From: Bacillota bacterium
GTDB taxonomy: Bacteria; Bacillota; Clostridia; Tissierellales; Sedimentibacteraceae
Assembly (NCBI GenBank): GCA_023453025.1
Contig: JAEXUD010000055.1
Location: 1-63,885 of the forward strand
Length of the DNA stretch: 63,885 nt
Reading direction: 5' to 3'
Of the stretch, positions 1-7,497 are shown piece by piece. Position numbers and translations under genes: made by a program. The notes under the pieces are model-generated. The model was not told the origin of the DNA, did not search any database, and was given only the letters and a program-made list of their open reading frames with translations. Position 1 is the first letter of the stretch. Every line of letters begins with the position of its first letter.

Positions 1-72
1 GGGTGTAGCGAAGCTTGGTATCGCGCATGGTTCGGGACCATGAGGCCGAAGGTTCAAATCCTTTCACTCCGA
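1..72 (+). tRNA. tRNA-Pro (anticodon CGG), 5' end cut off by the window
   Basis: The anticodon arm is CATGG / CCATG around the seven-base loop TTCGGGA, giving anticodon CGG, which reads CCG proline codons. The T arm (AAGG-TTCAAAT-CCTT) and the 3' acceptor strand CACTCCG plus discriminator A follow. The visible 5' strand GGGTG pairs with the acceptor if two further bases (CG) lie just outside the window. CCA is not encoded. Confidence 0.93.
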
Positions 73-105
73 TTTTTGTTATATTCAAAATTATTTGGAG
101 ATAAA

Positions 106-621
106 ATGAATTCAGAAGAACGAAGAGAAAAATTATTATCAATTTTGAATAATACCATTGAACCAATTACAGCAACTGTTCTTGCAAAGAAGTTTTCAGT
201 GAGCCGTCAGGTAATTGTGGGAGATATTGCTTTAATGCGTGCGGCAGGCATCAAAATATCTGCAACTCCCAGAGGTTATATACTGAATTTCGAACCCGAA
301 TCAGACGATACTGTATTTACGGTCGCGTGCCGCCATGACCAGGACAATATGATTAACGAGCTTTATATGATTGTCGATAATGGCGGAACAATAATGGATG
401 TTACAGTAGAACATCCGGTATACGGGGAAATTTCAGGAGAACTTCGTATATCAACACGATATGATGCAGATATATTTTTAGAAAAAATTAAAAAAAATCA
501 AGCTCAGCCGCTGATGAGACTGACGGGCGGAATACATCTCCATAGAATTAAATGCAAAGACGAGCAAGCTAGAAAAAGAATCATAGAAGCGTTGAAAAAA
601 GAAAATATTATTCTGGAATAA
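106..621 (+). CDS. niaR: NiaR, niacin-responsive transcriptional repressor (HTH + 3H domain)
   Basis: A 171-residue repressor of niacin uptake or NAD synthesis genes that uses nicotinic acid as co-repressor (family knowledge). Residues 5-55 form a winged helix-turn-helix of the HTH_11 type; residues 70-170 form the 3H domain. His77, Glu85, His144 and His146 match the spacing of the metal-binding residues known in the family (TM1602). The ATG at 106 is chosen because TTGGAG precedes it; an upstream in-frame ATG at 40 lies inside the tRNA. The next gene is a niacin-transporter-like S component with a palindromic operator in front of it, so NiaR very likely controls its neighbour and perhaps itself. 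Confidence 0.93.
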   Translation: MNSEERREKLLSILNNTIEPITATVLAKKFSVSRQVIVGDIALMRAAGIKISATPRGYILNFEPESDDTVFTVACRHDQDNMINELYMIVDNGGTIMDVTVEHPVYGEISGELRISTRYDADIFLEKIKKNQAQPLMRLTGGIHLHRIKCKDEQARKRIIEALKKENIILE

Positions 622-626
622 TATTG

Positions 627-655
627 TTGACAAATTCCTGTGTCAAGTCTATAAT
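627..655 (+). promoter_or_regulatory. Sigma-A promoter for niaX
   Basis: TTGACA (627-632) and TATAAT (650-655) are separated by exactly 17 bp, a perfect consensus vegetative promoter. The expected start of transcription near 662 lies at the edge of the palindromic operator, so a bound repressor would block it. Confidence 0.85.
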
Positions 656-663
656 TATCTCAA

Positions 664-681
664 CAGGTGTCAAGACACCTG
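664..681 (+). promoter_or_regulatory. Palindromic operator, probable NiaR site
   Basis: CAGGTGTC-AA-GACACCTG is an 8-bp inverted repeat around two bases. It sits directly downstream of a consensus promoter and between the repressor gene niaR and the transporter gene. Related half sites (TGTCAAG at 641-647, GACAAGACAC at 681-690) flank it. Assignment to NiaR is inference from position and from the palindromic GACA/TGTC character of known NiaR sites. Confidence 0.75.
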
Positions 682-708
682 ACAAGACACGTTGGAAAGG
701 AATTGCAA

Positions 709-1281
709 ATGAAAAGGAATAATAATCTTAACTCAATGGCAATATCGGCACTTCTGTGTGCTATAGGAATAATGCTACCTATTATTTCTCCGCTTAAAAT
801 AACTATGGAACCTGCATCGTTTACTCTTGCTAGCCATGTTGCAATTTTTATAGCAATGTTTATTTCGCCGGCAACAGCTGGATTTGTAGCTTTAGGAACA
901 GCAGCAGGATTTTTAATGGCTGGATTTCCCATAGTTGTTGTGCTTCGTGCAGCATCTCATATTGTATTTGCAATAATCGGAGCATTATACTTAAAGAAAT
1001 ACCCGGGTACAATGAATTCAAGCAAATCATCTTTTATATTTTCTTTTGTCATAGGAGTGATGCACAGTATATGTGAAGTAGCTGTGGTTATGCCGTTTTA
1101 CTTTGGAAACAGCATGACATCAGGATATTATGCAAAGGGATTTTTGGTGTCAGTTGTGCTTTTGGTAGGCGTCGGGACTGTAGTGCACAGCATGGTAGAC
1201 TTTTATCTTTCGCAGGTTATATGGAAGCCGATTACAAAGGCAGTTAAAATACCAAAGGAAGCAGGGGCAGCTAATTTATAA
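709..1281 (+). CDS. niaX: NiaX-type ECF transporter S component for niacin
   Basis: A 190-residue, strongly hydrophobic protein with about six membrane segments. It has the layout of an energy-coupling-factor substrate-binding (S) component: short basic N-terminus, small segment-rich body, and HIVFAIIGALYLKK in the middle. It would capture nicotinic acid at the membrane and work with the shared EcfA/A'/T module encoded elsewhere. The start at 709 has GAAAGGA upstream; an in-frame ATG at 667 lies inside the operator and is rejected. The assignment rests on the niaR neighbour and operator as much as on sequence. It ends at a hairpin terminator and appears monocistronic. Confidence 0.8.
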   Translation: MKRNNNLNSMAISALLCAIGIMLPIISPLKITMEPASFTLASHVAIFIAMFISPATAGFVALGTAAGFLMAGFPIVVVLRAASHIVFAIIGALYLKKYPGTMNSSKSSFIFSFVIGVMHSICEVAVVMPFYFGNSMTSGYYAKGFLVSVVLLVGVGTVVHSMVDFYLSQVIWKPITKAVKIPKEAGAANL

Positions 1282-1289
1282 AATGTTTA

Positions 1290-1316
1290 ATGACGGCATA
1301 CAGCCGTTATTTTTTT
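1290..1316 (+). terminator. Rho-independent terminator of niaX
   Basis: ATGACGGC-ATACA-GCCGTTAT makes an 8-bp stem (one G-T pair), followed by a run of T. Confidence 0.85.
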
Positions 1317-1381
1317 ATAATAATATTTTTTATATTGTTGATAATAAAATTAAATTCAAGTAACAAATATAAGGAGAAAAG

Positions 1382-2839
1382 ATGATAAAGACAGGGTGGA
1401 ATTTAGAAAACAGCTATGCACAATTACCGGAATTTTTTTACTCAAAAATAAATCCAAAGTCTGTTCCTTCGCCTCAATTAATCATATTAAATGAAAAATT
1501 AGCAGGGCTTTTAGGGTTAAACATAAATTATCTTAAAAGCGGTGAAGGGCTGTCTGTGCTTGCTGGTAATTCAGTGCCTGACGATTCGATACCCATAGCA
1601 CAGGCATATGCAGGACATCAGTTTGGACATTTTACTATGCTGGGTGATGGTCGTGCTTTGTTAGTAGGAGAACAAATAACACCATCCGGAGAAAGCCTGG
1701 ATATACAATTAAAAGGTTCAGGAAGGACACCATATTCACGCGGAGGTGACGGAAAGGCTGCCTTGGGACCTATGCTTCGGGAATACATTATAAGCGAGGC
1801 AATGAATGCTCTTAATATACCGACAACCAGAAGTCTTGCAGTAGTAACAACAGGTCAGTCGATTATTCGCGATAAAATTCTTAAGGGTTCGGTTTTAACA
1901 AGAATTGCCGCAAGTCACATTCGTGTCGGAACCTTTGAGTATGCCGCAAGCTTCGGCAGCACAGAAGAAGTCAAAAGGCTGGCTGATTATACAATCAACA
2001 GGCATTACAAATATGTGATGAAGGATGAAAATCCATATATGAGCTTTTTAAAAGAAGTTATAAAAAAACAGGCATTATTGATATCTAAATGGATGCTGGT
2101 AGGATTTGTTCATGGTGTAATGAACACTGACAATATGACTATAAGCGGTGAAACAATTGATTATGGTCCGTGTGCATTCATGGATACCTATGATATAAAT
2201 ACTGTTTTCAGCTCAATTGACACATATGGACGCTATGCATACGGCAATCAGCCAAGCATAGCTGAATGGAATCTGTCAAGATTTGCAGGAACGTTATTGC
2301 CGCTGCTTCATGAAAATAAAGAGCAGTCGGTAAAAACAGCACAGAATGCAATAGATCAATTCAACAAACTGTACAACAGCTATTGGATTTCAGGAATGAG
2401 ATTTAAATTAGGAATATTCAATGAGGAACCGGAGGATGAAAGCCTTATCAGGAAGCTTTTAGATATGATGTATAAGAACAGAGAAGATTATACAAATACT
2501 TTTCTTAAATTAACATTTAATAAGATTGATGAAACATCTATGTTTGACAGCCATGAGTTTGATAATTGGTATAAAATGTGGCAAGTAAGGCTGGGCAGAC
2601 AAAAAGAAAGCAAAGAAGACTCAAAAAGACTGATGAGAGAAACAAATCCCGCTGTAATACCACGTAACCACAGGGTGGAGGAAGCGTTAGAAGCTGCAGT
2701 AACAAAGGAAGATTATAGCATAATGAAAAATCTTTTAAATGCTTTGTTAAATCCATTTGCACATTCAACTGAACAAACAGAATATGCAAGACTGCCTGAT
2801 TTATCATTTTGCAATTACAAAACATTTTGCGGAACGTGA
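1382..2839 (+). CDS. selO: SelO/YdiU family protein AMPylase (pseudokinase)
   Basis: A 485-residue SelO-family protein. This family has a kinase-like fold that binds ATP in reversed orientation and transfers AMP to Ser, Thr or Tyr of target proteins, in bacteria as part of redox-stress responses (family knowledge). Signature segments are visible: AYAGHQFGHFTMLGDGRA near residue 80, LKGSGRTPYSRGGDGKA near 110, GFVHGVMNTDNM near 240 and DYGPCAFMDTYD near 260. The C-terminus is YKTFCGT, where eukaryotic SelO proteins carry selenocysteine near the end; here the position is Cys although the organism does make selenoproteins. Start supported by AAGGAGAAAAG. It appears to be a single-gene unit. Confidence 0.93.
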   Translation: MIKTGWNLENSYAQLPEFFYSKINPKSVPSPQLIILNEKLAGLLGLNINYLKSGEGLSVLAGNSVPDDSIPIAQAYAGHQFGHFTMLGDGRALLVGEQITPSGESLDIQLKGSGRTPYSRGGDGKAALGPMLREYIISEAMNALNIPTTRSLAVVTTGQSIIRDKILKGSVLTRIAASHIRVGTFEYAASFGSTEEVKRLADYTINRHYKYVMKDENPYMSFLKEVIKKQALLISKWMLVGFVHGVMNTDNMTISGETIDYGPCAFMDTYDINTVFSSIDTYGRYAYGNQPSIAEWNLSRFAGTLLPLLHENKEQSVKTAQNAIDQFNKLYNSYWISGMRFKLGIFNEEPEDESLIRKLLDMMYKNREDYTNTFLKLTFNKIDETSMFDSHEFDNWYKMWQVRLGRQKESKEDSKRLMRETNPAVIPRNHRVEEALEAAVTKEDYSIMKNLLNALLNPFAHSTEQTEYARLPDLSFCNYKTFCGT

Positions 2840-2937
2840 TAAATAATTATGAATTCTTGTATTATTTATACATTATATCATGGCGTAGATATGATATATG
2901 TGGTATAATATAAGATATGAATAAAAAGGAGGATGTT

Positions 2938-3147
2938 ATGTCTGAAGAAGCGAAGCTCATTTCTAATCTTAATCAAATTGAAGCTGAAGTAATTATATCA
3001 AAACTTCAATCCTACGGGATCCCGGTATTAAAAAAAACAACCGGAACCGGCGAATTAATGGAGATTTATACAGGAGTAAATTTATATGGTATAGATATAT
3101 ATGTACCGTCAGACATGCTTGAGGTGGCTCAAGAGCTTTTAAAATAA
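2938..3147 (+). CDS. DUF2007-family small protein
   Basis: A 69-residue soluble protein with the DUF2007 layout: an N-terminal helix with the motif NQIEAEVIISKLQSYGIPV, a central strand pair, and a closing helix after YVPSDML. Members are often called putative signal-transducing proteins, but no biochemical role is established. The ATG at 2938 is chosen because AAAGGAGG lies just upstream; the in-frame ATG at 2917 precedes that Shine-Dalgarno sequence. Only 20 bp separate it from the arginase gene, so the two are probably cotranscribed. Confidence 0.8.
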   Translation: MSEEAKLISNLNQIEAEVIISKLQSYGIPVLKKTTGTGELMEIYTGVNLYGIDIYVPSDMLEVAQELLK

Positions 3148-3167
3148 TTTTTACTGCAGGAGAAAAT

Positions 3168-4079
3168 ATGAAACCATCAATAAATAAAAATATATCGATA
3201 ATAGGGGTTGCGCTTGATTTAGGTGCAGGAACTCCGGGAGTCAGCTTGGGACCGTCTGCCATTCGTTATGCAGGGGTAACAGAAAAATTAACAAACATAG
3301 GGTATGATGTAAAGGATGAAGGTGATATACTTGCTAACAAACCGCAAAGTCCGATAACTGACGGTATAAAGCTCAGGTATTTAGATGAAGTAACAAGAGT
3401 CAACACAGAGCTTTGCAATAAGGTCTCAAAGGTAATGAGTGAAGGAAGATTTCCTTTGGTTCTTGGAGGAGATCATTCGATTGCAATCGGAACTATTGCC
3501 GGAGTAATGCAGCATAAAAAAAATCTTGGAGTAATCTGGTTTGATGCCCATGGGGATATAAATACCGAAGAAACCTCTCCGTCAGGCAATATACATGGTA
3601 TGCCGGTAGCGGTATGTCTGGGCTGCGGTCATGAAAGACTGACCTCGATTGGAGGAAGGGATACAAAATTGCAAGCAAATAACTTGGTTTTTATAGGAAG
3701 CAGAGACCTTGACCAAGGGGAAAGAAAAGTACTTAAGGAGCTTGGTATTACTGTATTCACAATGCATGAAATTGATCGCTACGGAATGACAGAGATTATT
3801 GAACGAGCAATAAAAATTGCCGGTGACGGCACTGATGGGATTCATGTAAGCTTTGATGTTGACTGTATGGATCCAATATATGTTGAAGGTACAGGAACAA
3901 GAGTTCCGGGAGGAATGACCTTTAGAGAAAGTAATTTAGCTCTTGAAATGATAGCTTTGTCAGAAAAGCTTGTAAGTGCTGAATTTGTAGAGGTGAATCC
4001 GATAATTGACGTGAAAAATCAAACAGCAAAGACAGCTGTTTCACTTATGGGCTCATTACTTGGAGAATGGCTTATATAA
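3168..4079 (+). CDS. rocF: Arginase (L-arginine amidinohydrolase)
   Basis: A 303-residue ureohydrolase, the usual arginase length. It hydrolyses L-arginine to ornithine and urea at a binuclear Mn centre. The metal-ligand motifs are intact: GGDHSIAIG near residue 100, WFDAHGDIN near 124 with NIHGMP just after, and SFDVDCMDP near 227. The glycine-rich start (GVALDLGAGTPGVSLGPSAIR) is typical of arginase rather than agmatinase or formiminoglutamase. In an amino-acid fermenter it would feed ornithine to Stickland reactions. Start supported by GCAGGAGAAAAT. It follows the DUF2007 gene closely. Confidence 0.93.
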   Translation: MKPSINKNISIIGVALDLGAGTPGVSLGPSAIRYAGVTEKLTNIGYDVKDEGDILANKPQSPITDGIKLRYLDEVTRVNTELCNKVSKVMSEGRFPLVLGGDHSIAIGTIAGVMQHKKNLGVIWFDAHGDINTEETSPSGNIHGMPVAVCLGCGHERLTSIGGRDTKLQANNLVFIGSRDLDQGERKVLKELGITVFTMHEIDRYGMTEIIERAIKIAGDGTDGIHVSFDVDCMDPIYVEGTGTRVPGGMTFRESNLALEMIALSEKLVSAEFVEVNPIIDVKNQTAKTAVSLMGSLLGEWLI

Positions 4080-4189
4080 AATATACTTTTAGATTATTGC
4101 AATTACAACAAATTAAAAATGAATATATTATCCTTCTTTGTTACATACTTTAATTAAAGATATTATTTTTATATAAAGGAAGGCTCAAG

Positions 4190-4411
4190 ATGGATACAAC
4201 TATTAATAATTTACGTTTTGAATATGACGAAAAATCAAATTGCATAAATACATATGATGCATTAACAAATAACCTTGTTTCGTACATTCATGTTAACAAC
4301 AATGAAATAGTGGATAAAAACTCTTTCGAAAATGTATGTCAAAGATGGGCATCATCTATTGACAGTTATAATACCGTATATCAAGGAATTGATTATAACA
4401 GCTGGTATTGA
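4190..4411 (+). CDS. Hypothetical protein, 73 aa
   Basis: I do not recognise this protein. It is 73 residues, acidic and Asn-rich, with no membrane segment or cysteine motif except one Cys in FENVCQRW. The start is well supported (AAAGGAAGG spaced before ATG). The gene ends just before a long palindromic repeat element, which may act as its 3' hairpin. It could be a small gene specific to this genus. Confidence 0.55.
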   Translation: MDTTINNLRFEYDEKSNCINTYDALTNNLVSYIHVNNNEIVDKNSFENVCQRWASSIDSYNTVYQGIDYNSWY

Positions 4412-4419
4412 TGCGGATG

Positions 4420-4616
4420 AATTATACTATTCACAGTTATAAAGTGAAGGCGAAAAATAAGAAAAATATCCCTTCACGGTTTCGGACACAAATAATTCTA
4501 AAACTCACTCCGGCTAAAAATCCTACATTCACTAAGAATTATAGTCGTGTCCTGCAAATGTTCGCTATATATTTTCTTATTTTTCTTAGGTTTATGGATA
4601 CCGTAAATAATAACAA
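4420..4616. repeat. Long imperfect palindrome (dispersed element, copy A)
   Basis: About 190 bp fold back on themselves. The left arm contains GAAAAATAAGAAAAATAT (4452-4469) and GGACACAAATAATTCT; the right arm contains AAGAATTATAGTCGTGTCC (4534-4552) and its A/T-rich partner TATATTTTCTTATTTTTCTT (4567-4586). The apical loop is around GGCTAAAAATCC (4512-4523). The tips TACTATTCACAG and ACCGTAAATAATAAC are related by inversion. Related copies lie at 44099 and 57649. The element occupies most of the intergenic space between the 73-aa gene and the XRE regulator. No transposase is encoded, so it looks like a MITE- or REP-like element. Confidence 0.8.
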
Positions 4617-4621
4617 ATTAT

Positions 4622-4652
4622 AAAAAACCGGATGAAATATCTGGTTTTTTAA
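4622..4652 (+). terminator. Rho-independent terminator
   Basis: AAAAAACCGGAT-GAAAT-ATCTGGTTTTTT forms a 12-bp stem with one G-T pair and ends in a T run. It closes the transcription unit before the XRE regulator and, being A-flanked on the other side, may work in both directions. Confidence 0.8.
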
Positions 4653-4654
4653 TA

Positions 4655-4683
4655 TTGACTAATTTATTGATTTAGAGTAATAT
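4655..4683 (+). promoter_or_regulatory. Sigma-A promoter for the XRE-cupin regulator
   Basis: TTGACT (4655-4660), 17-bp spacer, TAATAT (4678-4683), placed 32 bp before the ATG at 4716. Confidence 0.65.
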
Positions 4684-4715
4684 CTTCTTACGAATTTTAA
4701 AAGGAGATACTAAAA

Positions 4716-5264
4716 ATGGATGGCAGCAAGGTAAGGAAACTGAGAAAACAAAAAGAAATGACCATAGAAGAGCTGTCTGAAAAATCAGGTTTTACGGCAA
4801 GCTATATATCTCAGGTTGAAAGAAGCCTGATTGAACCGTCATTAACGGCCCTCACAAAAATTTGTAAGGTTTTAAATGTTCCGGCATATTATTTTTTAGA
4901 TGAAAGTAATGATGTTATAGTAACCAGAAAAGAGGAAAGGCAGAAATTAATAATTCCCGGGAATAACAAGGAATTGGAATATGTGGTTCCTTTGAGTGAT
5001 GAATTCAAAAATAAAATAAAAATGAGTATTTACAGATTTGATTTATATCCTGGTATGTGGGATAATGATAAATTTTCTATAATAGATTCTGATAAATGTG
5101 TAATAATATTAAAAGGAAAGTTAATAATTAATTTCACTGATTATAATGAAATAATAGATGAAGGTGACAGTATATATATATGTTCTAACATACCTCATAA
5201 ATTATTTAATCCATCAGATGAAAAAACCGAAATGCTTTGTATTGTTTCACCTGCGGCTTATTGA
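4716..5264 (+). CDS. XRE-family transcriptional regulator with C-terminal cupin domain
   Basis: A 182-residue regulator. Residues 3-60 form a helix-turn-helix with LSEKSGFTASYISQVERSL as the recognition region; residues 110-180 form a small-molecule-sensing cupin barrel, ending in DEGDSIYICSNIPHKLFNP. The His-x-L-x-N pattern in SNIPHKLFNP is the usual second cupin motif. Such regulators commonly control uptake or catabolism of amino acids or polyamines; the ligand here is unknown. The start has AAAAGGAGATAC upstream. A 57-residue gene follows 24 bp after the stop and is probably in the same transcript. Confidence 0.88.
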   Translation: MDGSKVRKLRKQKEMTIEELSEKSGFTASYISQVERSLIEPSLTALTKICKVLNVPAYYFLDESNDVIVTRKEERQKLIIPGNNKELEYVVPLSDEFKNKIKMSIYRFDLYPGMWDNDKFSIIDSDKCVIILKGKLIINFTDYNEIIDEGDSIYICSNIPHKLFNPSDEKTEMLCIVSPAAY

Positions 5265-5288
5265 TAAATATTATTAAAGAGGAGAATC

Positions 5289-5462
5289 ATGGAAAAAAAA
5301 TTTGAAGAAATTAAAGAAGAGTTTATTAATGCAAGTTTAGATGAAAAAATAAAAATATACACTCATACACAGGGGCTTAGTGTTGAACAGTTTAAAGAAC
5401 TTTTAGCATACTTCCCTATCAAACATCTGGATAAACTTGAAGAAGCAGTAAACGGAATATAG
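5289..5462 (+). CDS. Small hypothetical protein, 57 aa
   Basis: A 57-codon frame that begins ATG after a good ribosome binding site (AAAGAGGAGAATC). The translation starts MEKKFEEIKEEF, continues through the Tyr-rich middle (IYTHTQGLSVEQF) and ends LEEAVNGI. It is charged and mostly helical, with no cysteine or membrane segment. The first half reads as an amphipathic helix and the second as helix-turn-helix-like. Its position 24 bp after the XRE-cupin gene suggests an operon, so it could be a partner or modulator of that regulator; this is inference. I do not recognise its family. Confidence 0.6.
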   Translation: MEKKFEEIKEEFINASLDEKIKIYTHTQGLSVEQFKELLAYFPIKHLDKLEEAVNGI

Positions 5463-5612
5463 TCCGTGAAATGCAAGATAATTGTATTCTAAATGCAACA
5501 CTCTAAGCATATCATGAAAAAGAACTCATGAAACGCCAAGACAAATGTATACAAAATGCAAGATTGTATAAAATCATCTTTTTTGGAAATAATTTCAAAG
5601 AGGTGATTTTTT

Positions 5613-6512
5613 ATGATGGAAAATAATAAAACAAGGAAAAAATTTATAAAGGAAGCATTGGGGTCACGAAACTATTTCAGCTACAGAACGGATTTATTGT
5701 TATATAAGGTTATGTTAAGTATAGTAGTCCTCCTTACAATATTTTTAATAACTGCTGATTGGAGTCTTTCTGGTATAATTGCAATAGAGGTATTTTTGAT
5801 TTTTACATTGGTTAACAAATTAAATATAACAAGAAAGAAAAATGAAGGTGAAAAAAAGTTAATTACTAAAATGAAAAAAGAGCATTTCAAGAAAAAAATA
5901 GATGAAATAAATCCTGATGATTTTGAAATCCTTGTTGGATTCTTATATGAAAAAAAAGGCTGCAAGAATTTTGTTAAAAAAGGGAAGCACATGTTTCTCG
6001 CTGAAAAGGAAGGCTTGATAAACTGCATTAAAATATATAAGCTTTATGATGATATTGAGCTTGAAAAAATAGATGTGAGAAATTTAATAACCTATATGCT
6101 GCAGAATAATGTAAAAATAGGACATCTTGTTACTACCGGAATTTTAAGTGAAGAAGCAAAAGCGCTTATAGAAAAATTCAAAGACAAATTAAGCATTGAA
6201 GTGGTTGATTTAGATGAATTGTACAGTATGATGGAATCAAATGAAATACTACCCGGAAATGAATATTTTTACAATAAGATTGGTAAAGAGAAATACACTG
6301 AGAAGAAAAAAGTAAAATTAAAAAACAACATGCTTGACAATAAAAAGATTTTTGTCTATATATTTGCTGCTGTGTTTTTTTATCTGACATCAACCGTTAT
6401 GCCCTATAATAATATTTCCAGATATATTTCTTATTACTTTATTTTGCTGACAATAATAAGCGCATTTCATTTAATTTGGGTTAAATACATATCTGAGCAA
6501 GCTAAAAATTGA
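5613..6512 (+). CDS. Membrane protein with a degenerate restriction-endonuclease-like (Mrr-type) domain
   Basis: A 299-residue protein with two N-terminal membrane segments (about 32-47 and 51-68), a cytosolic middle region and two C-terminal membrane segments (about 246-262 and 272-290). The middle resembles the Mrr-like nuclease fold found in small membrane proteins: NPDDFEILVGFLYEKKG near 100, a strand IKIYKLYDD where active enzymes carry a Q-x-K motif, and GHLVTTGILSEEAKALIEKF near 170. The catalytic D...(D/E/Q)xK residues are not evident, so it probably no longer cleaves DNA. Two adjacent ATGs (5613, 5616) follow AAAGAGGTGAT. It has no restriction-modification neighbours. The fold is inferred from pattern only. 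Confidence 0.6.
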   Translation: MMENNKTRKKFIKEALGSRNYFSYRTDLLLYKVMLSIVVLLTIFLITADWSLSGIIAIEVFLIFTLVNKLNITRKKNEGEKKLITKMKKEHFKKKIDEINPDDFEILVGFLYEKKGCKNFVKKGKHMFLAEKEGLINCIKIYKLYDDIELEKIDVRNLITYMLQNNVKIGHLVTTGILSEEAKALIEKFKDKLSIEVVDLDELYSMMESNEILPGNEYFYNKIGKEKYTEKKKVKLKNNMLDNKKIFVYIFAAVFFYLTSTVMPYNNISRYISYYFILLTIISAFHLIWVKYISEQAKN

Positions 6513-6601
6513 GAATGTAATGCAGAAAAATAAACATTGATAATATTTCTGATTTATATTATAATTTTTTTAGAATATTAAATCATGGAGGAAGATTGAT
6601 A

Positions 6602-7183
6602 ATGAATTTTCAATGTACAGTAGGTTTATCAAACAAACATGTTCACTTAAGCAAGGAACATATAAATATATTATTTGGAGAAGGTCACGAATTAACGCCT
6701 ATAAAAGATTTAAGCCAGCCCGGACAATTTGCATGTGAGGAAAAGGTTGATTTAGTCGGACCTAAAAGAACTATAAAGGGAGTTAGAATCCTCGGACCGG
6801 CAAGAAAAGAATCACAGGTGGAAATATCTCTTTCTGATGGATTTACTCTTGGGTTAACTGAAGTTCCTGTAAGAGATTCCGGTAAGCTTGACGGAACTCC
6901 CGGAGTTAAATTAGTCGGACCAAAAGGAGAAGTAGAATTAGAAAAGGGTGTTATAGCTGCTGCAAGACATATACACATGCATACCTCTGATGCTGAAAAA
7001 TATGGTTTAAAGGATAAAGATATTGTTAAAGTAAGAGTGGGCGGACAAAGAGGAATGGTATTTGAAAATGTATTAATCAGAGTACATGATACATATGCTT
7101 TGGATATGCATGTTGATGTAGAAGAAGGAAATGCCGCCGGACTTCAAAATGGAGATACCGTAGAAGTAATAATTGAAAAATAA
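6602..7183 (+). CDS. pduL: Phosphate propanoyltransferase (PduL-type phosphotransacylase)
   Basis: A 193-residue PduL. It exchanges CoA and phosphate on short acyl groups, giving acyl-phosphate that an acyl kinase turns into ATP. The two zinc-binding histidine motifs are intact: SNKHVHLSKEH near residue 12 and AARHIHMH near 123; the paired GTPGVKLVGPKG and earlier VDLVGPKR repeats reflect the duplicated beta-barrel. There are no microcompartment genes nearby and no encapsulation peptide is obvious, so it is probably a free cytosolic enzyme serving as the housekeeping phosphotransacetylase. Start at ATG 6602 after GGAGGAAG; a TTG at 6596 is too close to that site. Confidence 0.92.
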   Translation: MNFQCTVGLSNKHVHLSKEHINILFGEGHELTPIKDLSQPGQFACEEKVDLVGPKRTIKGVRILGPARKESQVEISLSDGFTLGLTEVPVRDSGKLDGTPGVKLVGPKGEVELEKGVIAAARHIHMHTSDAEKYGLKDKDIVKVRVGGQRGMVFENVLIRVHDTYALDMHVDVEEGNAAGLQNGDTVEVIIEK

Positions 7184-7200
7184 CATAAAAATATTAACCG

Positions 7201-7225
7201 AACAGGAGGATACCTCCTGTTTTTT
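7201..7225 (+). terminator. Rho-independent terminator of pduL
   Basis: AACAGGAGG-ATAC-CTCCTGTT followed by a T run. Confidence 0.88.
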
Positions 7226-7480
7226 ATAGCCCTAACCCCATTTTTCAGAGTGTTTTTTCTGAAAAATGGCGGTAGGTCTTATGCAGCGCAGTCCAAATTT
7301 ATGCGACGACAGGAGCAAATAAATTTGTGACGGAGCCTGTGAATAGCCCTAACCCCATTTTTCAGAGTGTTTTTTTCTGAAAAATGGCGGTAGGTCTTAT
7401 GCAGCGCAGTCCAAATTTATGCGACGACAGTAGCAAATAAATTTGTGACGAAGCCTGCGAATAGCCCTAACCCCATTTTA
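7226..7480. repeat. Tandem repeat, two full units (117 and 118 bp) plus a 20-bp third
   Basis: Units start at 7226, 7343 and 7461, each beginning ATAGCCCTAACCCCATTTT. The full units differ by one base in a T run and a few substitutions. Each has a perfect 12-bp inverted repeat, CCATTTTTCAGA / TCTGAAAAATGG, and a second one, CAAATTTAT / ATAAATTTG. The array fills the space between the pduL terminator and ygiQ, ending 17 bp before the ygiQ start. A diverged piece of the unit's 3' half recurs at 25312-25366. No open reading frame of note is present. Confidence 0.93.
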
Positions 7481-7497
7481 AAATTTACGGAGGAAAA

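Noticed and set aside
4408..4623. 71-residue open frame after the 73-aa gene
   Set aside because: It lies entirely within the long palindromic repeat, has no plausible ribosome binding site, and its composition follows the repeat rather than a protein.
5463..5612. ATGCAAGAT...GTAT direct repeats before the membrane protein
   Set aside because: Two short imperfect matches in A/T-rich DNA, too weak to claim a regulatory site.
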